Origin: Pontederia crassipes
Lineage: Eukaryota > Streptophyta > Magnoliopsida > Commelinales > Pontederiaceae
DNA: 64,000 bases
NCBI GenBank assembly: GCA_030549335.1
Contig: JAUKPH010000017.1
Coordinates: forward strand, 12,361,501 to 12,425,500
Reading direction: 5' to 3'
Notes under the pieces: generated by a model
Databases searched by the model: none
Seen by the model: only the letters and a program-made list of their open reading frames with translations
What the model was told of the DNA's origin: nothing
Shown: positions 32,881 to 43,430 of the stretch, piece after piece
Layout of the letters: every line of letters begins with the position of its first letter
How positions within the stretch are numbered: position 1 is the first letter of the stretch
Translations under genes and position numbers: made by a program

Positions 32881-33300
32881 ATTATAATAATTTTGTTAAT
32901 TATTTTATCACTATAAAATTAATTTTTGTCTTGATTGTGAACCCACTCAAACTTTTTTTTCATTCCGCCACTGATTGAACACCCAATGGGTCATTGGATT
33001 CCTTAGTAGGTGAGTAACACCAAAATGTGATAGTGTTCAACATAATTTATTGGAATATTATTCCACCAAAATTTGGCAAATCCTCCCAACCAAATTATCA
33101 TCATATGCTAATAACTTTGTTATAATAATTATGAAAATTAAAAAAAAAGTGGTGCAGTAATATTAGTATAGTAATAACTAGTTATTATGTATATTAGCCA
33201 CCTCATGTAGAAAGGCCAAGTACAATATATCAATATTAATCAAGTTAATAATTAGGCCATCTAAAAGAGTCACTTAATCTTCCCAATTTTATTAATATAA

Positions 33301-34524
33301 TAAAGGCTAAAAAAGAAGGATCACAGATCATATATTTCCTGAATTGATGTTTTTTATATTCATAAACTACGTAAGATCTATACATAAGTAATGGTTTGTT
33401 ATTCCGACCTGGCTTTTATATACCTAACAATTGAAGGATCTTAAATGCAACTTTAATTATTATTAATTTGTTGCAACTAAAATAAATTAAAAAATAATGT
33501 ATTTACTAAGAACAATTAAAGTTTCAAAGAAAATAAAAACATAATACATACTATATCTACTATTTATTTCAGCTTTAAAATTACGTGTCAAGGGATGCAA
33601 TATTTCATTATTTTACGAGTCTTCTATTGATGTCGAGATGTAGTGGAAGAAAGTAGAATCCTTGAGAGAAGGCTCCCTCAGGGCAGTAATCATAGTCAAT
33701 CATAGATTAAACCCTACATAGTCTTCTTTTTGTTATTATTTGTTACTAAATTATACCCTAGGATCTATCCGCTTAAAACCTAATCTCAATCATAGATTTA
33801 TAGACAATTTTTTTTTCTCAAAGGCATTTTTTTAAGATATTTATTATTTCATATCGCGCATATATCTATTGCTCAAATATATTAAATCATAGTCATATAC
33901 AAATTTCAGATCCTGTGGAATGAGTTAATGAGTTAAATCTTAGCTTATCAGTTTCTTGCATCAGATTTTTTTTATTTGAACCATAAAAATAGCATTTCGT
34001 TTTTTCTATTTTAAGGGTTTTATTTTCATATTTTTAAAATTTATAATAATATAAAACCTCTAAATTAAATAATTTTTTTTAATTTAAATAAGAATTAAAA
34101 AAAGGTTGGTCGTAAAAAAATTTCAATTCATACTCGATTCAATCTAACCAAGTCAATTTGAGTCTCCTCGAATAGGATTCACCGGGTCGACCCCTACCTT
34201 CCATTGCATGGTGCCGAGGTGACTTGAATCAGGACGAACGTAACTTTGCTAACTTTGTTACACGAGAACATAGGACTACTAAAATGGCATGTAGGCGAGG
34301 ATGATACAGACGAAATATTGAACATCTTTGTACATGCAGACGAATGGGTCACCTGAAATTCATGCCGGGTTCAATTCATTGAATATCTATTTATTTTAAT
34401 ATAAACCAGGATTAATATTAGGATAAAAATTTTAAAAAATATTAAATATTAGGATATGCTTCAGATCTTTTTAATACATGAGTAGTATTTATATATATAT
34501 AGCACAATTTTAAGAGATACTATT

Positions 34525-34575
<51 letters not shown>

Positions 34576-35253
34576 ATATAGTTAGGAGTTAGGACTATGT
34601 GACTTTTTAGGATTATGAATATACTTTCCTCTATGAAATAACGTATTATGATTGATAATAATATGGCAGGATTAATTATCAATATTTTCAGAAAACAAAT
34701 CAGATCTTTCAATCACTTAAATCTTCTGACACAAATTAATTTCTAATCAAAGTGTGCCAGGTAAAATCAATTAATAGTTAAAATCTAATTCCGGATGATA
34801 AAATTAGTTAACTTGCTAATCAATCCAATTTCTTTCAATTTGTAGACTTTCTCTCTCATGCAATTTTAAAGATGAAATCAACTAATAGTTAAAATCAATT
34901 AAGAACCCAATTTCACAGGATAAAATTAATTAAACTTCTGATAAAATTGATTAAATTTCACAGGATAAAATCAATACGATGTGATAATTAATAATCATCT
35001 GTACTAGCTATATGTTATAATTTTCATCCAGAACCTAACTAATTTGAGTTTTATTTTAGATCATATATTTAATTATTACGAATCAAAATTTTCAATTATA
35101 TATATATATATATATATGTATGTATACACAAATATTGAATTCTTAAACCATCGAGTAGTGAGCTGTTATATGCAGTTTGTATTTTTTTCAGGTCCGCGGT
35201 TTCGATAAAAGAGGAACAATTATTCCAAAACGAGTCATCTCACATGGTGCATG
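33301..35253. other. Intergenic, AT-rich, no gene recognised
   Basis: AT-rich with stops in all frames. (AT)n microsatellites at 34529-34572 and 35096-35117. Confidence 0.6.
34529..34572. repeat. (AT)n microsatellite
   Basis: 44 bases of AT dinucleotides. Confidence 0.95.
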
Positions 35254-35258
35254 GTGCA
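35254..35258. repeat. Target-site duplication GTGCA, left copy
   Basis: GTGCA before the LTR at 35259, repeated at 45344-45348. Confidence 0.9.
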
Positions 35259-37206
35259 TGTAACGCCCTCAAATCGACCAACGTCACGTGGCGAGGATTT
35301 ATTCGAAGGCGCTACGAAAATGTTATGATATTGACTAAAACTTGACCAAATCTCAAATAAAAATAATGACATGTCAATAATAGAAACAAAGAAGGAAAGA
35401 TAGAAATATCATAAAAACGAAAGTTTCAGAATATTACAAGTCTATGATAGTCATAATATCTGAATTACATCAAGCTCATAATGCGGAAAATAAAAATAAA
35501 GATAACTAGGCTCTCTCTTGATTCATGTGCTTTAGCATCGTTGGTCACGGCACACGATCTCGATACCATCATTAATCTGGCCCTGTGAAAATCAATACAG
35601 GGAAGGAGGTCCTTCCGTAAGCTATACAACCTAATGGGGATCCATAAGTGCACAGTGCATAACAATAAATAGTAATTGACAGAATTAGTAATCACTTATA
35701 ATAAGATCATATTTGAGAGCATAAGACCGTTTGATTGAGATATCGATGGATAAAAGAGATAGAGATCATGAGTCAATCTTATAATCATAAAAGATTTCAG
35801 AGATCATGTTGGATCAATAATCATGCTTTGTTCATCATATTCATGTCACTTATCCATACTCTTTGTGCTATTACTTTCACTTAACATTAGATGCATTTGG
35901 GTGCCTTTAACCTGGGAGATTTACACCAGAGCGACCAATACAACATTGTGCGGCCAATGGGGAATCAAACCATGGCTAAGGGAGCGACCCTATCGATGAG
36001 CACTCAGTTTAAACTCTGACCACCACTCCCATAAACATGTTCATATCTTTCTTACTTAATCACTTTGTCATACTTGCATATCATGATAGGATTGGATCAT
36101 TAGACAAATCAAAGCAAGGTCAAGGATTCAATCACATAACATTCCAATCAGTAAGGAGTTGCACAACATAAGCATAGAAAGAATATAGATCAAATCAACA
36201 ATCAATCAGCAATTAATATGCAATCTAGACAAGGATCGGTCACCGGTTTTTACTGATCGGTCGACCATTTGTCGGACACCGGTCGATCGATATCTCTGGA
36301 TCGATCGACCGGTTGGTCATAATACAATACAGTGGACAAGTCTTACACACCGGTCGACCGATATCTGTGGATCGATCGACCGATAATACTTAAACTAAAA
36401 GGAGTTTCGATCGGCCGACTCATACAAGGCTCGGGAGAAATGATCGATCGAACGGTCTCCAAGGATCGGTCGACCGATATTCTCATCACCGGTCGATCGA
36501 TATTCAGGATCGGTCGACCGGTCCTGATGAAAATAGAATCGGGTAGAATCTTAGAAACACCGAATTTCAATTCAGAAATGCAATCAAAGCATACAATCAT
36601 TCATCTAAGCATGAAGGACTAATACAAAACATATCTAGGATCAAAAGAAATCACAAACATGAAGCAAACACGGTAATACAATCAATCCATCATTTTTTCA
36701 TATCGTTTCAATCATCGTGAACACATCATATGATAAGAACTTAATTCCAATCAATTGTTAATCATGTTATACAAGGGGATTTCGGTATCACCCACCTTAT
36801 TTCGTGATTGATCTTAGCTTGACCCCTTCCGACCATCGATAATCACTTCTCCTTATTGTTCTCCACCTAGGAAGCATGCCAATGGAGAAGGGAGTAAGGG
36901 AATGATTCTAAAATCAAAAGAAGTACAGAATGAAAAAAGAAACTATATGAACCTTGCTGTAATATCCCTTGCTTCTTTACTGGATGGGTTGCCTTAGGGA
37001 GGAAGAGAGAGGAGTGAGGGAGGAGAAATGGAGGCTAGGGTGTGCTTAAGGCACTATTGTCTTTATATAGGGTAGGGTGTAGGGCTATTAGGCTAATGGG
37101 CTCAATAATTGGGCTATTGCTTGGTCTTCACAATTGGTTTCATTTTCTAATTCTTTTATTTTATTTTATTTTATTTTATTTTATTTTAAACAGGCCGAGT
37201 ATTACA
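35259..37206 (-). repeat. 3' LTR of the second gypsy element
   Basis: Plus strand TGTAACGCCC to GTATTACA (1948 bp). Includes an (ATTTT)n run at 37151-37190 and a palindrome cluster at 36236-36516. Confidence 0.93.
36236..36516. repeat. Palindrome cluster (CGGTCGACCGAT) in gypsy 3' LTR
   Basis: About twelve CGGTCGACCGAT / CGATCGACCGGT words with common TATCTCTGGAT spacers. The same cluster lies in the partner LTR. Confidence 0.88.
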
Positions 37207-37225
37207 TTATTACCCCCTTAAAAGA
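37207..37225 (-). other. Polypurine tract of the second gypsy element
   Basis: The minus strand reads TTTTAAGGGGGTAATAA directly before the LTR start TGTAATAC, matching the tract of the first gypsy element. Confidence 0.75.
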
Positions 37226-37239
37226 AAATTCATCCTCGA

Positions 37240-38308
37240 ATTTTGCACTAAGTAGAGGTCTTACCGAATAGATGCGAAAACTCTTTGCGCATCTCGGACT
37301 CGAGTTCCCATGTGGCCTCATCGCCATGATGATAATTCCAGGCTACTCTGACCATAGGCACATCTCTATTCTTCTGGCGTTGTACCTTCCTTCAACTATA
37401 TGCATCGGATACTCCGCGAAGGTCAAATCCGTAGCTAGATTTGGCTCTTCGATTTGTAAGACATTAGCAGCATCGTACTTGTACTTCTTAAGCATAGAGA
37501 CATGGAATATATTATGCACTCGCCCATAGAAAGGTGGCAATGCTAGCCTGCACACTGCTTCACCTACTAACTCGAGTACCTCGAAGGGTCCCACATACCG
37601 AGGGCTGAGCTTCTCACGCTTACTGAACCTCATAACTCCCTTCATAGGAGACACCTTCAGCAGAACCTGATCACCAGCCTGAAAGATCTGCTCATGTCTG
37701 TCCTTATCAGCATAACTCTTCTGCCTGTCCTGAGCTGTCTTCATCCTCTGCTTGATCATCTCCACTTTCTCAGCATACTCTACTGCCTCCTTCGCCTCTT
37801 TCTTGCTCATGATCTTCTCTTCACCTACTTCACCCTAATGAGCGGGTGAACAACAAAGTCGACCATATAAAACTTTGAAGGGCGTCATGTCGATACTGAA
37901 ATGATAACTGTTATTATAAGCAAACTCGATCAGATGGATATGCTCATTCCAGCTACCCTGTCAATCTAGTGCACAAGCTCGCAACATGTCCTCTAACGTC
38001 TGTATAGTCCTCTTGGACTGTCCATCGGTCTGTGGGTGAAAAGTAGTGCTAAAATTCAGCCTAGTGCCAAATGCCTCCTGCATGCTCTTCCAGAATTTAG
38101 CAATGAATCTGGAATCTCGGTCTGAAACAATCGATGCTGGAATGTCATGTAGTCTAATCACCTCCCTAACATACAAGTCCAACAGACTCTCTACCGACTG
38201 CTTCCACCAGATATGGATGAAGTGCGCTGCCTTAGTGAATCTATCTACCACCACCCATATGACATCATGACCATTCTTGGTCATGGGCAAGTTGGATACA
38301 AAAATCAT
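37240..38308 (-). pseudogene. Gypsy pol: integrase core and C-terminal domain (two catalytic residues changed)
   Basis: Core 37961-38308: first catalytic Asp changed (TMIFVSNLP instead of MDFV.GLP), second intact (VSDRDSRF), third changed to Lys (DGQSKRTIQ for GQSERTIQ). A TGA at 37961-37963 replaces Trp of LDWQGSW. The C-terminal part 37343-37810 has KRMKTAQDRQKSYADK and MRFSKREKLSPRYVGPFEVL, LPPFYGRVHNIFHVSMLKKY. The zinc-binding N-terminus lies further up (38309-38620), degraded by frame changes. The enzyme is dead. Confidence 0.9.
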
Positions 38309-38623
38309 AGTGATATTATCCCACTTCCACTATGGGACATCCAGAGACTTCAACTTCCCGTAAGGCCTCTGGTGCTCAATCTTCATCTGCTGGCACACTA
38401 GACATCTGGACACGTACTCAGCTATCTCCCTCTTCATGTCAGGCCATCAGTAGCTGCGCTGCACATCTTTGTACATCTTTGTACTTCTAGGATGGATATC
38501 AAACTCGGACTTATGGCACTCGTCCATTACTTTTCGTCTGATGGTGGCATATGTGGGGACCCATAATCTGTCCCTATACCGAATTCCTCCATCTGCAGAT
38601 ACTTGAAAGTCCTTCGGTTCCTG

Positions 38624-39148
38624 CTAACATCTCTTCAACACCTTCTGACACTCTGGATCCTCCTTTTGGATGGCTATGATCCTGTCAATCATGCTAGGCC
38701 TCATCTGATGCATCATCCATAGTGCTCCATTATTGCCAAGTCTAGGACACCACTGATCTAAGTCCTGTAACATCTCGTACTCCCGTACCCTGATATAAGC
38801 CAGTGAGCCTTCCCACTTCCTGCTCAGTGCATCCGTCACTGAATTTGCTTTACCGGGATGGTAATTAATGGCAAACTCATAATCCTTCAAGAGCTCCAAC
38901 CAACGGCGCTGCCTCATGTTAAGGTCTCTCTGATCAAAAATATATTTGAGACTCTTATGATCTGTGAAGATCTCAAAAGTCTCTCCATAAAGATAGTGCC
39001 TCCAGATCTTCAAAGCAAAAACTATAGTAGCTAGCTCCAGATCATGAGTGGGGTAGTTACCCTCGTGCTTCTTCAACTGGCGCGAAGCATAGGCCACCAC
39101 TTTATCATGCTGCATGAGGACACACCCTAAGCCTGTCCCGAACGCATC
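38624..39148 (-). pseudogene. Gypsy pol: RNase H, downstream part (split by CACTA)
   Basis: [39 protein letters not shown] and [19 protein letters not shown], then [20 protein letters not shown]. The first catalytic motif (SDA..GLGCVL) is cut at 39148 by the CACTA insertion; its upstream half resumes at 40480. Confidence 0.9.
39146..39148. repeat. Target-site duplication ATC of the nested CACTA, left copy
   Basis: ATC before CACTACAAGAAAA at 39149 and again at 40480-40482. With one copy removed the RNase H frame is restored across the site. Confidence 0.92.
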
Positions 39149-40479
39149 CACTACAAGAAAATTGTCATTTCCCGACGGACAATTTCCGATGGATAAAAAT
39201 TCGTCGCAATTTGCGATTTCGACGGTTTCATTTTCGACAGATTTTTCGACGGTCACGACCGTCGAAAATTTATTATATTATTATTTTATTTTTCGACGAT
39301 TAGGAACGTCGATATTTTCGACGGATATTGATCCGTCGGAATTTTTGATGAATTTTCCGACGGTCAGAACTGTCAAAAATTTAAAAAATAAATTATGTAA
39401 TTTATTATATTATTGTTTAATTTTTTTCGACAGATTTTTTGACGGTTACGATTGTCGGAAATGAAAAAAATAATGTAATTTGTTATATTATTATTAATTT
39501 TTTCGACAAATTTTTCGACGGTTACGATCGTCGGAAATAAAAAAATTTAAATTATGTAATTTTTATATTATTATTTAATTTTTTTCGACGATCACGAACG
39601 TCGATATTTTTGACGGATATCCATCCGTCGCAGAATCTACCGTAATTTCTGACAGTCGTAACCGTCGGTAAATATATAATAATATTACATGAGTAATATT
39701 ATATTAATATAATTACCGAGTTCATACTGTCGGTAAAAAAATATTATATATAAGTAAATATTTTTTCGACGGTCACAACCGTCGATAATTTTAAAACTAA
39801 TTAATATTTACTTTTTTGACGGCCAGAGCCGTCGGTAATTAAAATTTCATTATCCCGCGCTCCTTTCGTTCCCGCTTTCCATTTGTTCACATATATATAG
39901 ATAATTTTATCACCCTCCTCTCTTCTCCTCTCTCTCTCTCCCGGCCGTCTCCCTCTCCCTCTCCCGGCCGACGAGCCTCTGGCCAGACGTGAAAGTCGGA
40001 TCGGCCGTCTCGGCAGGATGGGCCGGATCCGGCCGCGGCCGGAGCTGGCCGCGGCCCGATCCGGCCGCTAATTTTTTTTATATTTAAAAAATTCTTTGCA
40101 ACGATTGCGACCGTCGAAAGATCGACGATTGCGACGATCGTCAAAAGTTTCGACAGTTGAGACCGTCGAAAAGTTTCGACGGTTCGAACCGCTGGCATTT
40201 TCCGACGGTCGCAACCGTCGGAAATTTTCGACGGTTCGAACCGCCGGTCTTTTCCGACGGTTGTAACCGTCGGAAACATTCGATGGTTACTTTTCTGACG
40301 GTTCTGACCAGCGATATTTCCGACGAATTTTTTTCGACCGTCGCAAATCGATTTGCGACGAGCGTTTTTCCGACGGATCGATTCCGACTGAAAAAACCGT
40401 CGGTAATTGCGTTATCGACGGTTTTTGGGCTGATTACCGATGACTTGGACGGTCGGTAATCAACGTTTTTCTAGTAGTG
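39149..40479. mobile_element. Non-autonomous CACTA transposon, 1331 bp
   Basis: Termini CACTACAAGAAAA and TTTTTCTAGTAGTG, target duplication ATC. The element is packed with GACGGTC/GACCGTCG words in both orientations over both subterminal regions (39170-39840 and 40090-40450), with a GC-rich non-coding centre (39940-40070). Too short for a transposase; none is encoded. Confidence 0.92.
39170..40450. repeat. Subterminal repeat field of the small CACTA element
   Basis: Dozens of TTTTCGACGGTCNNNACCGTCGAAA-type inverted word pairs, densest toward the two ends. These are expected to be transposase binding sites, and their number is high for an element this short. Confidence 0.85.
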
Positions 40480-40696
40480 ATCGCTGTAAACTACGTATCC
40501 TCCGCTGTCCGTCGGGATGGTGAGGATAGGTGTTGATGTCAGGCAGTCCTTCAATGTCTGAAAGCTCTGCTCACACTTATCAGGCCAGATAAACCGTGAG
40601 TGGTGCCGCAATTTTGGAGAAGTATCTGATGAACCTCCTGTAATAACCTGCCAATCCTAGAAACCTGCGGATCTCGGATGCATTCTTCGGTATTAC
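40480..40696 (-). pseudogene. Gypsy pol: RNase H upstream part and RT end
   Basis: Reads PILTIPTDSGGYVVYSDA up to the CACTA target duplication; the D is the first RNase H catalytic residue. Upstream, the RT thumb/connection ([15 protein letters not shown]) is readable with frame breaks near 40600 and 40690. Confidence 0.82.
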
Positions 40697-41315
40697 TCAA
40701 TTAGTCACTGCTTCTACTTTTGCGGGGTCCACTGAGATGTCCTTTTTGGAAACTATATGTCCAAGAAAGATGATCTCCTTCAGCCAAAACTCACACTTCG
40801 AGAGTTTGCCGTACAGCTTGTGTTGGCGCAGAGTCTCCAACACTATCCTGAGATGTTCCCGATACTGTTCTGGGTTGGACGAGCAGATCAGTATGTCATT
40901 CATAAAACACTATGACGAACTGATCCAGGTAGAGCCTAATGGTCATGTTCATCAGATCCATAAATGCTACAAGAGCGTTCGTCAGTCCAAACGGCATTAT
41001 TAAAAACTCATAGTGATCATACCTAGATCCAAAGGTTGTCTTCGGTATGTCCTTCTCAGCGACCCTCAACTGATGATAGCCACTCCGCAGATCGATCTTG
41101 GAGAATACTGATGCCTTGGACAACTGATCAAAGAGATCATCGATGCGGGGCAAATGATACTTATTCTTCACCATCACCTTATTAAGCATCCTATAATCAA
41201 TGCAAAGGCGCATTGAACCATCCTTCTTTTTCACAAACAATACAGGTGCTCCCCAAGGTGAGACACTTGGCCGAATGAAGCTTTTGTCTAACAATTCCTG
41301 GATCTGGTTCTTCAA
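40697..41315 (-). pseudogene. Gypsy pol: reverse transcriptase with disrupted active site
   Basis: [57 protein letters not shown] and [13 protein letters not shown] are intact. At the catalytic (F/Y)(V/I)DD site a single-base insertion near 40903 changes frame, and the reading on the other side is M-N-D-ILICSS, so one active-site Asp is also lost. [19 protein letters not shown] follows. A TAG near 41313 separates RT from protease. Confidence 0.92.
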
Positions 41316-41990
41316 CTACTGCATCTCTGCCGGTGCCTTGGAGATGGGTGCGGTGCCAAGTAGAAGTTCAATTTTGAAGTCTATCTTCCGCCTCGGTGGT
41401 AATCCTGAAGTATCTTCAGGAAAAATATCTGGAAACTCCCGCACTACATCTATCTGTTGCAATGTGGTGGCTGGTGCATTGGTCTTCACCACACTTGCCA
41501 AGTAGGCATAGCATTCCTTCTGGATCATCTTTTGAGTCTTCATAGCCGAAAAAATCACCCTCTTGCTTTCCGATGGAGTACCCCTGATGACTGCCTTTGG
41601 CTTGCCCTGTGCACCTATTATAATCTTTTTCTGTTTACAGTGTAGGGCTGCATCATGGTAAGATAGCCAATTCATCCCTAGGATGACATAGTAGTCTGTC
41701 ATCGAAATGACAATGAGATCTGCAGAAAAATTCTTCTTCTCCACGGTGACAGGTACATTTGGGATGTACCTAGCCGCGTGAAAGTCTCCCATGGGGGTGC
41801 TCACCCTCATGACATGAGGCATCTACTGCAAAGACAAGCTAAGAGTTTGGGCGCACGACTCCGAAATAAACGAGTGCGTGACCCCTGAATCAAACAAAAT
41901 AATGGCATACACATCAGCAATAGGAAGAGTACCTCTGATAACATCGTTATCGTTCTGCTCAGCATTTGTCTCCATGTGATGCACCTTGCC
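41316..41990 (-). pseudogene. Gypsy aspartic protease region
   Basis: The protease active-site region around 41860-41910 reads LFDSGVTHSFIS-like with a neighbouring frame break. Downstream MPHVMRVSTPMGDFHAARYI, VILGMNWLSYHDAALHCKQK and VREFPDIFPEDTSGLPPRRK lead into RT. It would cut the gag-pol polyprotein. Confidence 0.82.
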
Positions 41991-41999
41991 TTGGGCTAC

Positions 42000-43239
42000 G
42001 GGGTTTGCGCCTCATGCGCCCATGTTATCATGACCTCTCCTAGCAGGCTGGGGGCAGTTTCGGGCAAAATGCTCGAACTGTCCACATTGGATGCATGCAC
42101 CAGTCCTCCTGCAGCATTCGCCGTCATGATATCGCTCGCAATATGGGCAGCGAGGCCTCTGTGGAACTACTGGCGCTGGTGGCTGAGGTTGACGTGGAGG
42201 AGGTGGCAGTTGCCTCAGACGTTGATGATGTGCTGGTGCTGGGCGATGAGGAGGTGGAGCATAGCGATGGGCCTCTTTCTGATGATAAGGCATGTAGCAG
42301 CGATCGCGATGATCATCCCTTATGAATGGTCGGCGATCTTCGATCCGAAATCGCTGTGGCTCCGCTGGCTTGGCTGGTGCTCTGGCCTTGCGCTCAGCCT
42401 GGTCCTTCTCCATGCGGGTGGCCAGTCTCACCGTCTTTTTCAAAGTATCACTATCCCCAGTCAGGACTTCAGTCTTCAGCTCCGGTCATAGATCATTGAT
42501 GAACTTGTTTGCTCTTATGCGTCCTTCAAATGGCATAGGGCAATATTGCTCCAGCGTGACAAACTGTGCGTGGTATTCCCGCACTGTCATGGTCCCCTGT
42601 ACAAGCTCTAAAAAGTCATCATGCTTGCTTTCCCGATCGTGAGCAGGAGTATATCGTTCTGCAAAGGCCAACTTAAACTCCTTCCATGATATCTCTTCTT
42701 CTTCCATCCCCTTGAACCTGGTGGCCCTAGTAGTCTTCCACCAACCCATGGCAGTGTCGGTGATCAGGTGGGCAGCGTATAGCACCTTTCGTCCTTCGGC
42801 ACACCTTATCAGCTTAAATATTCGGTCCATGGCCTCTATCCATTGTTCAGCTTTGAAAAAATCTGGCTTGCCCTCAAACTGAGGCGGTTTTAGTCTCAGA
42901 AATGCCTCTAAAGTATCCTCAGCAATTTCCTATCGGGGTCCCCACGTGCGACGTCGGATTGCGGGCTGGCCGCCTCCGGTCTGACTGCCCTCCAGTGGGT
43001 CAGTCTCATCAAAGAGTTCGTCCTGCGACGGGTGCTTTCGCACTGCGGCCCCTCCCTCAGCCGTAGCTAGGAGTGCGACCTCGACCACGGCCTCGTCCCC
43101 GACCCTACTGAGTTAAAGCTTGGAACTCAGTAATTGGGCCCTTTGGGCCTTCTGGCACCTCAGGGCCTTCTGGCACCTCAGAAGCATTATAGGCCGATGC
43201 GGACCCACGCTCCTGAATCCTCTCTGAGCGTCTAGACAT
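42000..43239 (-). pseudogene. Gypsy gag with zinc knuckle
   Basis: The ATG at 43239 (MSRRSERIQERGSASAYNAS) is about 175 bases after the primer site, as expected. The gag core (LITDTAMGWWKTTRATRFKG, ISWKEFKLAFAERYTP, REYHAQFVTLEQYCPMPFEG; 42486-42830) and a knuckle CX2CX4HX4C (CIQCGQFEHFARNC; about 42030-42090) are clear. The part between has frame breaks and stops (near 42480 and 42445). Gag forms the particle shell and binds element RNA. Confidence 0.85.
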
Positions 43240-43413
43240 CTTTATCCTTTAATCATGAAAAGAAACAATACATTAGAACCAATATCATATCATGAACATG
43301 AATTTGACTCACAGTCCTCTTTTGGTAGAGAGTGTGGCGACAACTCAACGATAGCACATGAACCCCTCTTATACCATACGATACAATAAGACATCAAAAG
43401 AGTTCGAACAGTG

Positions 43414-43426
43414 ACTCTGATACCAT
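43414..43426 (-). other. Primer-binding site of the second gypsy element (tRNA-iMet type)
   Basis: The minus strand reads TGGTATCAGAGTC four bases (TTTA) after the 5' LTR end; the first eleven match the 3' end of initiator-methionine tRNA. Confidence 0.9.
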
Positions 43427-43430
43427 AAAT

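Larger units (their letters stand above)
30216..33300. repeat. Segmental duplication unit A (SPH gene plus hAT-like pseudogene)
   Basis: Collinear with unit B (45344-49250): both start GTGCA(A/C)GTGAACCAATTAATTT, contain an SPH gene on minus and a hAT-like pseudogene on plus, and end with the block AGCCACCTCATG...TTCCCAATTTTATTAA. Unit C (51222-52600) matches the first half only. Confidence 0.85.
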
